This document shows, in pieces, positions 1 to 8,600 of a stretch of DNA of 39,418 nucleotides. Position 1 is the stretch's first letter. Each line of letters opens with the position of its first letter. The notes under the pieces are model-generated. The model worked only from the letters and a program-made list of their open reading frames with translations, had not been told where the DNA came from and did not search any database. The DNA comes from an uncultured Megasphaera sp. (GTDB lineage: Bacteria > Bacillota > Negativicutes > Veillonellales > Megasphaeraceae), in NCBI GenBank assembly GCA_900554215.1, contig USGG01000011.1, forward strand, positions 1-39,418, given 5' to 3'. The position numbers were made by a program, and so were the translations under genes.

Positions 1-56
1 GGAAGCTACAAAATACTGTAACAGGAGCATATACCCCAACATTTGACAAAGAACCT

Positions 57-120
57 AAAAAAAGACGGCAGGGCAGAATAGGAAATACGGTAAGGTTTTC
101 CTATCCTGCGCCTGCCGCCT
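57..120 (-). terminator. Intrinsic terminator of the M20 amidohydrolase gene
   Basis: Read on the minus strand, GGCGGCAGG at 119-111 pairs with CCTGCCGTC at 72-64, and inside it GCAGGATAGGAAA (109-97) pairs with TTTCCTATTCTGC (85-73). The long stem is followed by a run of seven T (63-57). It lies 17 bases beyond the stop codon of the amidohydrolase gene. Nothing else is visible in bases 1-136. Confidence 0.85.
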
Positions 121-136
121 GAGGGGGATGAGCGCG

Positions 137-1330
137 CTATTTGTAGCTTGCGAAATAATATACGACGTTCAGCAAGGTTTCGCACATGTATTTCAAGGCG
201 TTGCTGTCCCAGTGGAAATCGGGCGAATGGCCGACGACAGGTTCGTCGCCGCAGACGCCGACGTAGTAAAAGGCGCTGGGGACGGCGGCGCTGAAATAAG
301 CGAAGTCCTCCGAGCCGGAGCCCCGCTGCATGGGCACGACGTCGACGCAGTCGGCGCATTGTTCCGTCAGGATTGCCGCTACGCGGGTTGTGACGGCTTC
401 GTCGTTGACGCAGACCGGCGAGAAGGGGACGACGTCCAAATCGTAGGAGCCGCCGTAAGTCAGGGTGACGGCGCCGAGGACGTGGCGGAGCTTGTCGAGG
501 ATGTCGCGGCGTTTGGCTTCGTTATACGTCCGCAGCGTTCCTTTTAATTCCGCCGTATCGGGAATGACGTTGGGATTGCGCCCGGCCTGGAACTGGCCGA
601 AGGTCAGGACGACGCCGTCGCCGTCGGCGCGGCAGTTGTACACGTAGCTTTGAATCATCTGGATGACGTCTACGCCCATTTGAATCGGGCTGATGCATTC
701 CGACGGCTGGGAGCCGTGGCCGCCCTTGCCGTGGAGGGTAATGGTGAAGTCGTCGCACGAGGCGGAGATTTCGCCGCTGCGGATGCTGACATAGCCCTTG
801 GGAAGGGCGCCGGCTACGTGGAGTCCGAGGGCGTATTCGACGGGCGGGTTATTGAGGATGCCTGCGTCTATCATGCGGGCTGCGCCGCCGTTGCCTTCCT
901 CGGCGGGCTGAAATGCCAGGCGGACTGTGCCGCGCAGGCAGTCGCGGTGCTTGTTCAGGATTTTAGCGACGCCCAGCAGGTTGGCCGCATGGCCGTCGTG
1001 GCCGCAGGCGTGCATGACGCCGGGGACGAGGGACGCGTACGGACAGTCGTACTTTTCCGTCAGCGGCAGGGCGTCGATGTCGGCGCGGAGCAAGATGACC
1101 GGGCCGGGATGGGCGCCGCGGATGAGGCCGGTGACGCCGGTGCCGGCTATGATTTTTACGTCTTCAATGCCCATGAGGGAGAGCTCTTGGAAAATGGTTT
1201 TGCACGTATCAAATTCTTTTTCGCTCAGTTCGGGATGGGCATGGAAATATTCACGCATTTCCATCATATAAGGCAGTGTCTTGCGTACGGCTTCGTGGAT
1301 GTTGAATGTAGGTGTAAATTGGCTGCTCAT
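137..1330 (-). CDS. M20 family metallo-amidohydrolase (hippurate hydrolase / N-acyl-amino-acid deacylase type)
   Basis: The 397-residue product has the usual length of the M20D amidohydrolases, which hydrolyse N-acyl amino acids or similar amides in the cytoplasm using two bound metal ions. Visible metal-site motifs are LRADIDALP (about residue 81), HACGHDGH (about 107) and QPAEEGNGG (about 140), followed by the dimerisation insert and a C-terminal HSPDFHWD segment that supplies the last metal ligand. The start ATG at 1330 follows an AAAGGAGG site about ten bases upstream. The gene stands alone on the minus strand, downstream of the RND efflux genes, and has its own strong terminator. A second M20 enzyme lies at 19220. 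The physiological substrate cannot be told from sequence; hippurate, acetyl-amino acids and indole-acetyl-amino acids are all handled by relatives. Confidence 0.9.
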   Translation of the reverse strand: MSSQFTPTFNIHEAVRKTLPYMMEMREYFHAHPELSEKEFDTCKTIFQELSLMGIEDVKIIAGTGVTGLIRGAHPGPVILLRADIDALPLTEKYDCPYASLVPGVMHACGHDGHAANLLGVAKILNKHRDCLRGTVRLAFQPAEEGNGGAARMIDAGILNNPPVEYALGLHVAGALPKGYVSIRSGEISASCDDFTITLHGKGGHGSQPSECISPIQMGVDVIQMIQSYVYNCRADGDGVVLTFGQFQAGRNPNVIPDTAELKGTLRTYNEAKRRDILDKLRHVLGAVTLTYGGSYDLDVVPFSPVCVNDEAVTTRVAAILTEQCADCVDVVPMQRGSGSEDFAYFSAAVPSAFYYVGVCGDEPVVGHSPDFHWDSNALKYMCETLLNVVYYFASYK

Positions 1331-1399
1331 ATGCCTTATGCCTCCTTTGTTGAGCCTGACGCTGCTTTCATCGTGTCTATATTACTTCTATACGGCGCG

Positions 1400-1431
1400 G
1401 GAAAAATCCTGCCGGCCGGCGAAGTTTTTCC
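1400..1431 (-). terminator. Possible terminator after the RND permease gene
   Basis: GGAAAAA at 1400-1406 is repeated inverted as TTTTTCC at 1425-1431, around a GC-rich core containing GCCGGCCGGC. On the minus strand this gives a GC-rich hairpin followed by TTTTT. It lies immediately beyond the stop of the RND gene. The stem is irregular, so the call is moderate. Confidence 0.5.
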
Positions 1432-1433
1432 GA

Positions 1434-4400
1434 TTATTTTACAGAAGAGGCGGCCCCTTCTTTTTTGCGGAAGGAAAAGCGGAGGCGGTGTTTTTCAATC
1501 CATACGAAGATGATGGGGATGATAAACAGGGTGAAGACCGTCGACGTCAGGAGGCCGCCGATGACGACGACGGCCATGCTGGCTCTCGTTTCCGAGCCGG
1601 CTGTCATGGACAGGGCCGTAGGCAGCATGCCGACGACCATGGTCAGCGTCGTCATGAAGATCGGCCGCAGGCGGACCTTGCCGGCCTCGATAATGGCGCT
1701 GCGCGGGTCGAGGCCCCGTTCCATCAGGGTCAGCGTATAGTCTAGGAGGAGGGTGCCGTTTTTGGCGACCAGGCCGTCCATGACGAGGATGCCGATGAGG
1801 GAATACAGGTTGATCGTGTTGTTTGTCAGGAATAAGAGGAACAGCGAGCCGATGAGCCCCAGGGGAAGGGAGAACATGCGGATAAAGGGCGTTTTCACCG
1901 ATTCGTACAGGATAGCCAGGATCATGTAGATCAGGATGAGCGACAGGACGAGGGCTTCGCCCAGGTCGCGGAACGTCGTGGCCATCTGGTCGGCCTGGCC
2001 CGTAAAGCGGTACGTGATGCCGCCCATATCCGTCGCGTCGAGCTTGGCCGAGATTTCTTCCATGACCTCGTTCAGGGGACGGCCCTGGAGGGTGCCGCCG
2101 AGGGTAATGGCCCGTTCCTTGTCGGTGCGGCGGATCGTGACCGGGCCGGTGGCCGCCTTGATGTGGGCGACGTCGGCAATGTAGATGATGCGGCCGTCGG
2201 CGTTCAGCGGAATCGTTTCCAAGTCGGAAATGCGGAAGCCGTCGGCGCCTTTAAAACGGACGTAAATATCCGTGTCGTTGTTGTCGTTTTTGACGTCGTT
2301 TGCCAGGACGCCGGCCTTTTGGCCGCTGATGGCGTTGGAGAAGGTCTTGGTCAGTTCGCCTAAGGACGTGCCGTACTGCTTGAGCTTATTGCGGTCTACG
2401 TCGAGCTGGTATTCGGGCATGCCGTCTTCATAGGAGCTGCTGACGTCGCGGACGCCGGGGATTTCTTCCTTCATCATCTGCTGTACTTCCCGCGACTTGG
2501 CGATGAGCTCGTCCATGTTTTTGCCGCGCAGCTCGAGGCGCAGGTTGCCCGAGCCGCCGCCGAAGCCGCCTGACGTGCCCGATACGGAGGCCTGGTCTTC
2601 CTTGACCCGGACGTCGCCGTCCAGAATATTCTTAGCGGCGAAATTGCGGACGTCGTTGGTAATCTGCCAGATTGAGCGGGAGCGGTCCTGCCGGTCCTGA
2701 AGGGTGACCTGTATATTTGCTTCATTGAGGTTGCGGCCGCCGACCATGGCCGTCGAATAGACAACTTCCGGCACCGTCGCCAGATATTCTTCTATCTGGC
2801 GGGCTGCTTTGTCGGTCCGTTCCAGGTTGGCGTTCGTAGGCAGCTGGAGGGTGATGCGGAAGCCGCTTTCATCGGTCTGGGGCATGAATTCCGAGCCGAC
2901 GAGGCCCGTCGGGATGAGGGCTACGGACAGGGTAAAGCACAGGAGGACCGGGAGGACGAGGCGCTTGGCATGGTCCAGGCTCCAGGTCAGCATGCGGCCG
3001 TAATGGCTGCGGGCCCAGTCTTCGATGGCGTCCATGCGCCGCCATAAGGGCGTATCGGGGATTTTCAGGCCTAAGCGGAAGAGCCGCGACGCCAGCATCG
3101 GCGTCAGGGTGAAGGAGACGAAGAGAGAAAAGAAGGTGGCGAAGACGATAGTAAGGCCGAACTGCTTGAAATACTGGCCTACCATGCCGGTCATGAAGGC
3201 GATAGGCAGGAAGACGACGATATCGCACAGCGTAATGGCGATGGCGGCCATGCCGATTTCCGTCCGCCCGTTCAGGGCCGCCTTTTTCGGCTCTTCGCCG
3301 TTCATGAGGTGGCGGTGGATGTTTTCCAGCACGACGATGGAGTCGTCGACGAGGATGCCGACGCACAGGGCCATGCCCATGAGGGACATCATGTTGAAGG
3401 TGAAGCCGGCGATGTACATGGCGAAAAACGTCGAAATGAGGGACGTCGGGATGGCGATCATGACGGCCAGGGTCGAGCGCCAGCCCCGCAGGAAGAAGAA
3501 CAAGACCGTCCCCGTCGTGATGAGCCCTTCGATGAGGGTCTGCAAGGTGTTGTGCAGGGAGTTGCGGACGTACGACGCCGATTCGTTCGTTACAGTAAAG
3601 GTATAGTCCGGGTTGTCGCGGCGCAGCGTTTCCAGCTTTTCCGTTACGTTGTCGACCGTAGAGACGACGTTGGCGTCGCTGTTTTTGTAAATGACCATGA
3701 CGACGGCGTCTTCGCCGTTGACGCGGGCGTAGCGGCTGACGCGCTGGTCCTTGCGCTTGATGTCCGCCACGGCCGTAATGGGAATCTGCACGCCCTTGGC
3801 GTTCGTGACCTGTATCTTTTCGATTTCATTTTCGTCGGCGAACTGGGCCTTGACCCGCACGTCCGTCGTCGTGGCGTCGGAGTAAATCGTGCCGGAGGGC
3901 ATGAGGACGTTTTCTTCGCGCAGGGCCGAGACGACTTCGCTCAGGGTCATGTCGTAGTGGATGAGCTTGGCCTTGTCGACTTCGACGGCGATTTCCTTGT
4001 CGCGGCCGCCGTTCAGCTCGATTTCCGACACGCCGTCGGCCTGCTGGAGGACGTCCTGAAAGTCGTTTTCCGCTTTCGAGTAGATGTCGTCCAGGGACTG
4101 ATTGGATTGGACGGCGATAAACATGATCGGCGTGGCGTTGACGTCGCGCTTGATGACGACGGGCTCGTCGATTTCATCGGGAAGCTGGCCGCGGATGGCG
4201 TTTATCTTTTTCGTGGCGTCGATGGCCGCCGCGTCGGCGTCGGCGGAGAAGTCAAGCTCCAGGGTGATGCGGGCCTGGCCGTAGGAGGCCGTCGACGTGA
4301 TATGCTTCAGGTTGGAGACCGACGACAGGGCGTCTTCGATGGGCTTTACGACCTGCTGTTCGACCGAGTCGGCATTGGCCCCGTCGTAGTTGACCGTGAC

Positions 4401-4538
4401 CGTGACGTACGGCGTGTTGAGGGCCGGCAGCAGCTCGACGCCGATGCGGTAGAAGCTGAACAGGCCGAGAACGACGAAGAAGGCGACGGCCATGCAGATG
4501 CCGATGGGCCTGTCGATGGAAAATTTCGTAAGATTCAT
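1434..4538 (-). CDS. RND multidrug efflux permease, HAE1 (AcrB) family
   Basis: About 1034 residues, the normal length of an AcrB/MexB-type proton-driven inner-membrane pump. The N-terminus (MNLTKFSIDRPIGICMAVAF) is the typical start with first membrane helix. GILVDDSIVVLENI at about residue 397 is the conserved TM4 motif whose aspartates carry protons. A duplicated architecture follows, with large periplasmic loops between TM1-2 and TM7-8, and the end is basic. I chose ATG at 4538 rather than 4562: an AGGTGA site lies just upstream, overlaps the stop of the adaptor gene, and the result is a four-base gap instead of an overlap. It is co-transcribed with the adaptor upstream. No outer-membrane TolC-like channel is encoded nearby, so it must use one from elsewhere. 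Substrates are unknown. Confidence 0.93.
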   Translation of the reverse strand: MNLTKFSIDRPIGICMAVAFFVVLGLFSFYRIGVELLPALNTPYVTVTVNYDGANADSVEQQVVKPIEDALSSVSNLKHITSTASYGQARITLELDFSADADAAAIDATKKINAIRGQLPDEIDEPVVIKRDVNATPIMFIAVQSNQSLDDIYSKAENDFQDVLQQADGVSEIELNGGRDKEIAVEVDKAKLIHYDMTLSEVVSALREENVLMPSGTIYSDATTTDVRVKAQFADENEIEKIQVTNAKGVQIPITAVADIKRKDQRVSRYARVNGEDAVVMVIYKNSDANVVSTVDNVTEKLETLRRDNPDYTFTVTNESASYVRNSLHNTLQTLIEGLITTGTVLFFFLRGWRSTLAVMIAIPTSLISTFFAMYIAGFTFNMMSLMGMALCVGILVDDSIVVLENIHRHLMNGEEPKKAALNGRTEIGMAAIAITLCDIVVFLPIAFMTGMVGQYFKQFGLTIVFATFFSLFVSFTLTPMLASRLFRLGLKIPDTPLWRRMDAIEDWARSHYGRMLTWSLDHAKRLVLPVLLCFTLSVALIPTGLVGSEFMPQTDESGFRITLQLPTNANLERTDKAARQIEEYLATVPEVVYSTAMVGGRNLNEANIQVTLQDRQDRSRSIWQITNDVRNFAAKNILDGDVRVKEDQASVSGTSGGFGGGSGNLRLELRGKNMDELIAKSREVQQMMKEEIPGVRDVSSSYEDGMPEYQLDVDRNKLKQYGTSLGELTKTFSNAISGQKAGVLANDVKNDNNDTDIYVRFKGADGFRISDLETIPLNADGRIIYIADVAHIKAATGPVTIRRTDKERAITLGGTLQGRPLNEVMEEISAKLDATDMGGITYRFTGQADQMATTFRDLGEALVLSLILIYMILAILYESVKTPFIRMFSLPLGLIGSLFLLFLTNNTINLYSLIGILVMDGLVAKNGTLLLDYTLTLMERGLDPRSAIIEAGKVRLRPIFMTTLTMVVGMLPTALSMTAGSETRASMAVVVIGGLLTSTVFTLFIIPIIFVWIEKHRLRFSFRKKEGAASSVK

Positions 4539-4542
4539 GACG

Positions 4543-5799
4543 TCACCTGATTTCTTTTTCAATGGTTACGGATACGCCGTCGCGGAGGCGGGCCAGGTTC
4601 GTCGTGGAAATCTGCTCGCCGTCGGACAGGCCTTCGAGGATTTCTACGTAGTTGTCGTTGCGGAGGCCCGTTTTAACCGTGCGGATGGCGATGGTATTGT
4701 CTTGGTTAATGACGTAGAGCTGGCTGACGCCGTTTTGCTCGACTAAGGCGTCCTTCGGTACGAAGAGGGTATTCCTGCGCTGCAGTACTTCCAGCGACGA
4801 CTGGGCGAACATGCCGCCGCGCAGGAGATTGTCCGGGTTGGACAAGGTGATGCGGACGATATAGGTCTTGTTCGTCGGGTCCATGGCCGGGCTGACATAG
4901 GTAATCGTGCCGTCGTACGTGTTGGCCAGCGATTCGACGGATACAGATACGGTCATGCCGGGCTGGATGGCGGCGACGTCGGCTTCGGCGACGGGGCAGT
5001 CGATGTAGATGCCGCTGGTGTCTGTAATGGTCAGTACCTTCGTATTGGCGGCGGCCATGGCGCCGGCTTCGGCGTTGCGGTAGGAAATGACGCCGTGCCG
5101 CGGCGCGCGGATGGTCAGGTCTTCCAACTGCTTGGACAAGCTGTCGACGGTATATTTGGCCTTGGCCTGGGCGGCCTGCTTGCCGGCGATGAGGGCCGGC
5201 GTGTCGCCGACGTTCTGAAGCTGCAAGTTATCCAGGGCGGCCTTGGCGACGATGAGGGCCTGGTACATCGTGTCCAGATCCTTCTGCGATACGGCGCCTT
5301 CGTCCTTTAAGATGACGTAGCGGTTGTAGTTCATCTTGGCCGTGGCGTATTCAACCTGGGCTTTCTGCAAGTCCGAATAGAATTGGGACTGAGCCGATTT
5401 TGTCTCGGCGGCAGCCTGGGCCCAGGCCGCCCGGTTCTGGGACAGCTGGAGGCTCGTGTCGACAGTGTCTTGTTCCAACAGAATCTGGCCTGGTTCTACC
5501 GTATCGCCTAAGTCGACGTACACGGCCGTAATATTGCCGGCGTATTTCGTCGACAAGTCTACCTGGGCTAAGGGAACGGTCTGGCCTGATAAGGAAATAG
5601 TGCGCATCATGTCGCGCCGTTCAGCCCGGTAGGACTGGACGGAGGCGTTGGTCAGGGCTGAGCTGCTTTTCGCCGCCCGGTCCGAGTGGCTGATGACGTA
5701 GATGCCGGCGCAGGCCAGGAGAAAGACCAGGCCGAAGGCGACGAGCTTATTACGGCTGCTGTGGAGCAGGTTGCGGGAAAGAAAGGGGAAATGTGCCAT
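4543..5799 (-). CDS. RND efflux periplasmic adaptor (membrane fusion protein, HlyD/AcrA family)
   Basis: About 418 residues. An N-terminal membrane anchor (LVAFGLVFLLACAGIYVI, about residues 18-35) is followed by a lipoyl-like half domain (VDLGDTVEPGQILLEQD), a helical hairpin (about 110-200, rich in Ala, Gln and Lys), the second lipoyl half (IRAPRHGVISYRNAEAGAM), a beta-barrel and a membrane-proximal domain. The adaptor links the RND permease to an outer-membrane channel. I prefer ATG at 5799 (MAHFPFLSRN) over the upstream in-frame ATG at 5847, because a GAGG element sits about eight bases upstream and the extra 16 residues look non-coding. It is the first gene of a two-gene efflux operon. 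Confidence 0.92.
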   Translation of the reverse strand: MAHFPFLSRNLLHSSRNKLVAFGLVFLLACAGIYVISHSDRAAKSSSALTNASVQSYRAERRDMMRTISLSGQTVPLAQVDLSTKYAGNITAVYVDLGDTVEPGQILLEQDTVDTSLQLSQNRAAWAQAAAETKSAQSQFYSDLQKAQVEYATAKMNYNRYVILKDEGAVSQKDLDTMYQALIVAKAALDNLQLQNVGDTPALIAGKQAAQAKAKYTVDSLSKQLEDLTIRAPRHGVISYRNAEAGAMAAANTKVLTITDTSGIYIDCPVAEADVAAIQPGMTVSVSVESLANTYDGTITYVSPAMDPTNKTYIVRITLSNPDNLLRGGMFAQSSLEVLQRRNTLFVPKDALVEQNGVSQLYVINQDNTIAIRTVKTGLRNDNYVEILEGLSDGEQISTTNLARLRDGVSVTIEKEIR

Positions 5800-6005
5800 A
5801 GTCAGGACCTCGCTATCATTTCTATATAATACATAAATAGTATGCATGATTCGGTACTTTAGTCAGATAAATCTTTAACTATAAATATAAAGAGTCGTCG
5901 CTTAAAAGGCAATATGAAAATCGTAAAATTTAAAGAACTGTAACAATAGCCGTCCATGCAGCGACGACAGGCCATTGCTGCCGTGTGTCGCAATTTGACT
6001 TCATA

Positions 6006-6014
6006 TGGTATAAT
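6006..6014 (+). promoter_or_regulatory. Extended -10 promoter for the ClC gene
   Basis: TATAAT at 6009-6014 is preceded by TGG, giving an extended -10 element. No good -35 is seen at the usual distance, which fits an extended -10 promoter. It lies 30 bases upstream of the start codon at 6045. Confidence 0.6.
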
Positions 6015-6044
6015 ATCGTCAAAACGAGCGGGGAGTGATAGGGT

Positions 6045-7616
6045 ATGCATATTAACAGACAAGTGGCGTCGGCCTTGGATGCGCTGAGCCATTGGCCGCG
6101 GTTCCGCCTGCGCCTTTTTGCCGAAGGGGCATTGGTCGGCGTCGTGTCCGGCGTCATTATCAGTTTTTTCCGCTGGGCGCTGGACGCGGGAACGCGCGCG
6201 CGGGAATACATGTACGAGACGGTGCTTCTGCCGGGCGGATGGCTGGAAAACGGCCTTTGGTTCGTCCTGCTCTTAGGCGCGGCCTACATGCTGTGGCGGT
6301 TCAGCGCCTATGAGCCCAATGCGGGCGGCAGCGGCATTCCCCAGGTCAAAGGCGTTATTTTAGGCGTTATCCGCCTGCGCTGGCTGCGCATCTTGTGGGT
6401 AAAGCTCGTCGGCGGCATCGTCGGCATCGGATTGGGATTATCCCTGGGGCGGGAAGGGCCGTCTATCCAGATTGGGGCCGTAACGGCCCAGGGCATCAGC
6501 CGGAATCTCGGCCGGTTCCGCATCGAAGAACGCTACCTCCTTACGGCTGGGGCCAGCGCCGGCTTGGCTGCTGCCTTTAACGCGCCCTTAGCCGGCGTCA
6601 TGTTTGCCTTGGAAGAGCTGCACCGCAATTTTTCCGGCGTCGTCCTGGCGCCGGCCATGGCCGCGGCCCTGCTGGCGACGATGGTCAGCCGCCTTGCCTT
6701 TGGCCGCGCGCCGATTTTTGAGTTCGGGGCGGTGCCGGTACTGCCGCTGCAGTATATCTGGATTGCAGTCGTTGTCGGCATCGCTGCCGGATTAGCCGGC
6801 ATTGTCTTCAACAAGGGGCTGCTGACTATTCCGCGCTTTTACAGCCTGCCCTGCTTTCGCGGCTATGGAAAGTTTGCCTTTGCCCTCGCGGCGGCCGGCG
6901 TATTGGGATATGTGTTCCCGCAAGTGCTGGGCGGCGGTAATGAACTGATCAACAGCCTTCATACCCTGCCTCTGTCCTTGTCCCTCTTCGCGGCTCTGCT
7001 TATCGGAAAGTTTTTGTTTACCCTGGTCAGCTACGGCTGCGGCGCGCCGGGCGGATTTTTCCTGCCCATGCTCGTGCTGGGCGCTCTTACGGGCAGCGTC
7101 GTCGGCGTCGTCCTGATACAGCTGGGCGTCGTCGGCCCGGAATATCTGTCGAACATCGTCATCCTGTCGATGGCGGCGTTTTTCTCGGCTTCCGTCCAGT
7201 CTCCCGTCACGGGGACGATCCTCATCATGGAAATGACGGCTTCGTACGAGCACTTGCTCGTCTTGTGCACGGCGTCCCTCGTAGCCCTCGTCGTTGCCCA
7301 GGTCTGCGGCGGCCAGCCGATTTACGAAGCGCTGCTGCAGCGGATTTTAGCAGCTCACAGGCCGGCGATTCTGGCGTCGGAGCGGCGGCATCTGCTGGAG
7401 CTGACCGTGGCCAGCGGCAGCGCCGTAGACGGCAAATACGTAGGGCGGATTGCCTGGCCCAGCCACGTCGTCCTCGTCGATATCAAGCGCAGCAGCGGCG
7501 ACGTGCTTCCCGGCATGGACATCCGGTTGCAGGCCGGCGACTATTTATACGTTCTTACCGACTCGGTAGAAAGCGCGGAAGCCGTGCGCTGTCTTGTAGA
7601 AGTGGAAACAGTGTAA
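6045..7616 (+). CDS. ClC-family chloride/proton antiporter with C-terminal RCK_C (TrkA-C) domain
   Basis: 523 residues. The ClC core shows the selectivity-filter motifs in order: GGSGIPQVKG (about 90), GREGPSIQIGA (about 140, carrying the gating glutamate) and the GGFFLPM loop (about 340). The EE pair in FALEELHRNF (about 190) matches the internal proton glutamate position of the E. coli antiporter, so exchange rather than channel activity is likely. After the last helix, residues from about 440 form a small RCK_C/TrkA-C domain, which in other transporters binds a nucleotide or ligand and gates activity. The start ATG follows GGGGAG. It is monocistronic, divergent from the efflux operon and separated from the next gene by 219 AT-rich bases. 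Confidence 0.92.
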   Translation: MHINRQVASALDALSHWPRFRLRLFAEGALVGVVSGVIISFFRWALDAGTRAREYMYETVLLPGGWLENGLWFVLLLGAAYMLWRFSAYEPNAGGSGIPQVKGVILGVIRLRWLRILWVKLVGGIVGIGLGLSLGREGPSIQIGAVTAQGISRNLGRFRIEERYLLTAGASAGLAAAFNAPLAGVMFALEELHRNFSGVVLAPAMAAALLATMVSRLAFGRAPIFEFGAVPVLPLQYIWIAVVVGIAAGLAGIVFNKGLLTIPRFYSLPCFRGYGKFAFALAAAGVLGYVFPQVLGGGNELINSLHTLPLSLSLFAALLIGKFLFTLVSYGCGAPGGFFLPMLVLGALTGSVVGVVLIQLGVVGPEYLSNIVILSMAAFFSASVQSPVTGTILIMEMTASYEHLLVLCTASLVALVVAQVCGGQPIYEALLQRILAAHRPAILASERRHLLELTVASGSAVDGKYVGRIAWPSHVVLVDIKRSSGDVLPGMDIRLQAGDYLYVLTDSVESAEAVRCLVEVETV

Positions 7617-7756
7617 TTTTGCATAATAATTATAAAAAATAATACCTGGTACTAAAAATATAAGCGGAAAGTATGAATTTATTGAGCTAAGAGAAAACAA
7701 ATACGAATAGCATCATGTATAAAAATGTGAAAAATAAAGCATAAAGATTTGTTTTT

Positions 7757-7785
7757 TTGACTTATCCTTCAATCTTTGGTATAAT
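7757..7785 (+). promoter_or_regulatory. Sigma-70-type promoter for the 3D-domain protein gene
   Basis: TTGACT at 7757-7762 and TATAAT at 7780-7785 are separated by 17 bases. The start codon lies about 50 bases downstream. Bases 7617-7756 are AT-rich and hold no other visible feature. Confidence 0.8.
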
Positions 7786-7835
7786 TTTTTCTGAAAGTTG
7801 ATGTTTAGGTATGGATATTTCAAAGAGGTGGTTGT

Positions 7836-8420
7836 TTGAAGAACCGTATACTGATTCTATTGACGCTCATATTTGTTTTTGCATGTTCCTCACTGGTTTG
7901 TGCAAAAGTCGAAATGGGAATGAACGGCTCTGCAGTACAGAGCGTACAATACATGCTCATGGATACCGGGTATTTGGCCGGCGGCGCCGACGGCATTTTC
8001 GGCAGCGCGACGGAAGACGCCGTTAAGCGTTTTCAGGCTGACTACGGGTTAGATGTAGATGGCATTGTCGGTTCGCAGACCATGGCGGCTCTTTCAGAAG
8101 CCAGTGGACGCGAAGCCCCTGCCGAAGAAGGGGTTGGCTCCTACCAGCGGCGCATCGTGATGGACGCTTCGGCTTATACGGCCGACGATCCCGGCAACAG
8201 CGGCTTTACGGCGACGGGCCTGCGCCTGCGCCGCGGCATGGTGTCCGTAGATCCGGACGTCATTCCGTTAGGCTCGCAGCTGTACATCGAAGGGTACGGC
8301 TACGCGACGGCTGAAGATACGGGCGGCTCTATCGTAGGCAATCGCATCGATTTGGCCATGGACTCCATTACGGAAGCCCTGAATTTCGGCAGAAGAGAAG
8401 TCGTCGTATACGTGCTGTAA
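7836..8420 (+). CDS. Secreted peptidoglycan-binding and 3D-domain protein (putative cell-wall lytic enzyme)
   Basis: 194 residues starting at TTG (7836), placed five bases after AGAGGTGG; there is no suitable ATG in frame. A signal peptide (hydrophobic residues 4-20 ending near SSLVCA) is followed by a peptidoglycan-binding type 1 domain (about 25-85, GADGIFGSATEDAVKRFQAD) and a C-terminal 3D domain (about 105-194). The three aspartates that name the 3D domain are visible in VDPDVIPLG, AEDTGG and RIDLAM. Related proteins (YocH/MltA-barrel type) cleave or remodel peptidoglycan outside the inner membrane. It has its own promoter and is followed by a terminator. The exact bond cleaved is not predictable. 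Confidence 0.88.
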   Translation: MKNRILILLTLIFVFACSSLVCAKVEMGMNGSAVQSVQYMLMDTGYLAGGADGIFGSATEDAVKRFQADYGLDVDGIVGSQTMAALSEASGREAPAEEGVGSYQRRIVMDASAYTADDPGNSGFTATGLRLRRGMVSVDPDVIPLGSQLYIEGYGYATAEDTGGSIVGNRIDLAMDSITEALNFGRREVVVYVL

Positions 8421-8451
8421 GCGGCAGATTAAATGAGTAAAAATGAAATGC

Positions 8452-8478
8452 GGAGAGGTTTCGGCCTCTCCCTTTTGT
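8452..8478 (+). terminator. Terminator after the 3D-domain protein gene
   Basis: GGAGAGG (8452-8458) and CCTCTCC (8465-8471) form a seven-pair stem with a six-base loop, followed by a T-rich tract (cttttgttttc). Confidence 0.8.
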
Positions 8479-8600
8479 TTTCACGGCGGAAATCGTCGAA
8501 ATTCCCCCTGTTTTTTGCAAAAAAGTATGTATTTTCCGTGCTATTTGTGTTATTCTGAAAAGGACATGACAGTTATTTGTTTCAGGGAGGCTAATACTGA

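Noticed and set aside
3309..4550. Plus-strand open frame of 413 codons opposite the RND permease gene
   Set aside because: The product is a monotonous Asp/Val/Gly/Arg-rich string with no domain, exactly antisense to a well-recognised gene.
6001..6014. TTGACT and TATAAT upstream of the ClC gene as a normal -35/-10 promoter
   Set aside because: The two boxes are only eight bases apart; the extended -10 reading is more plausible.
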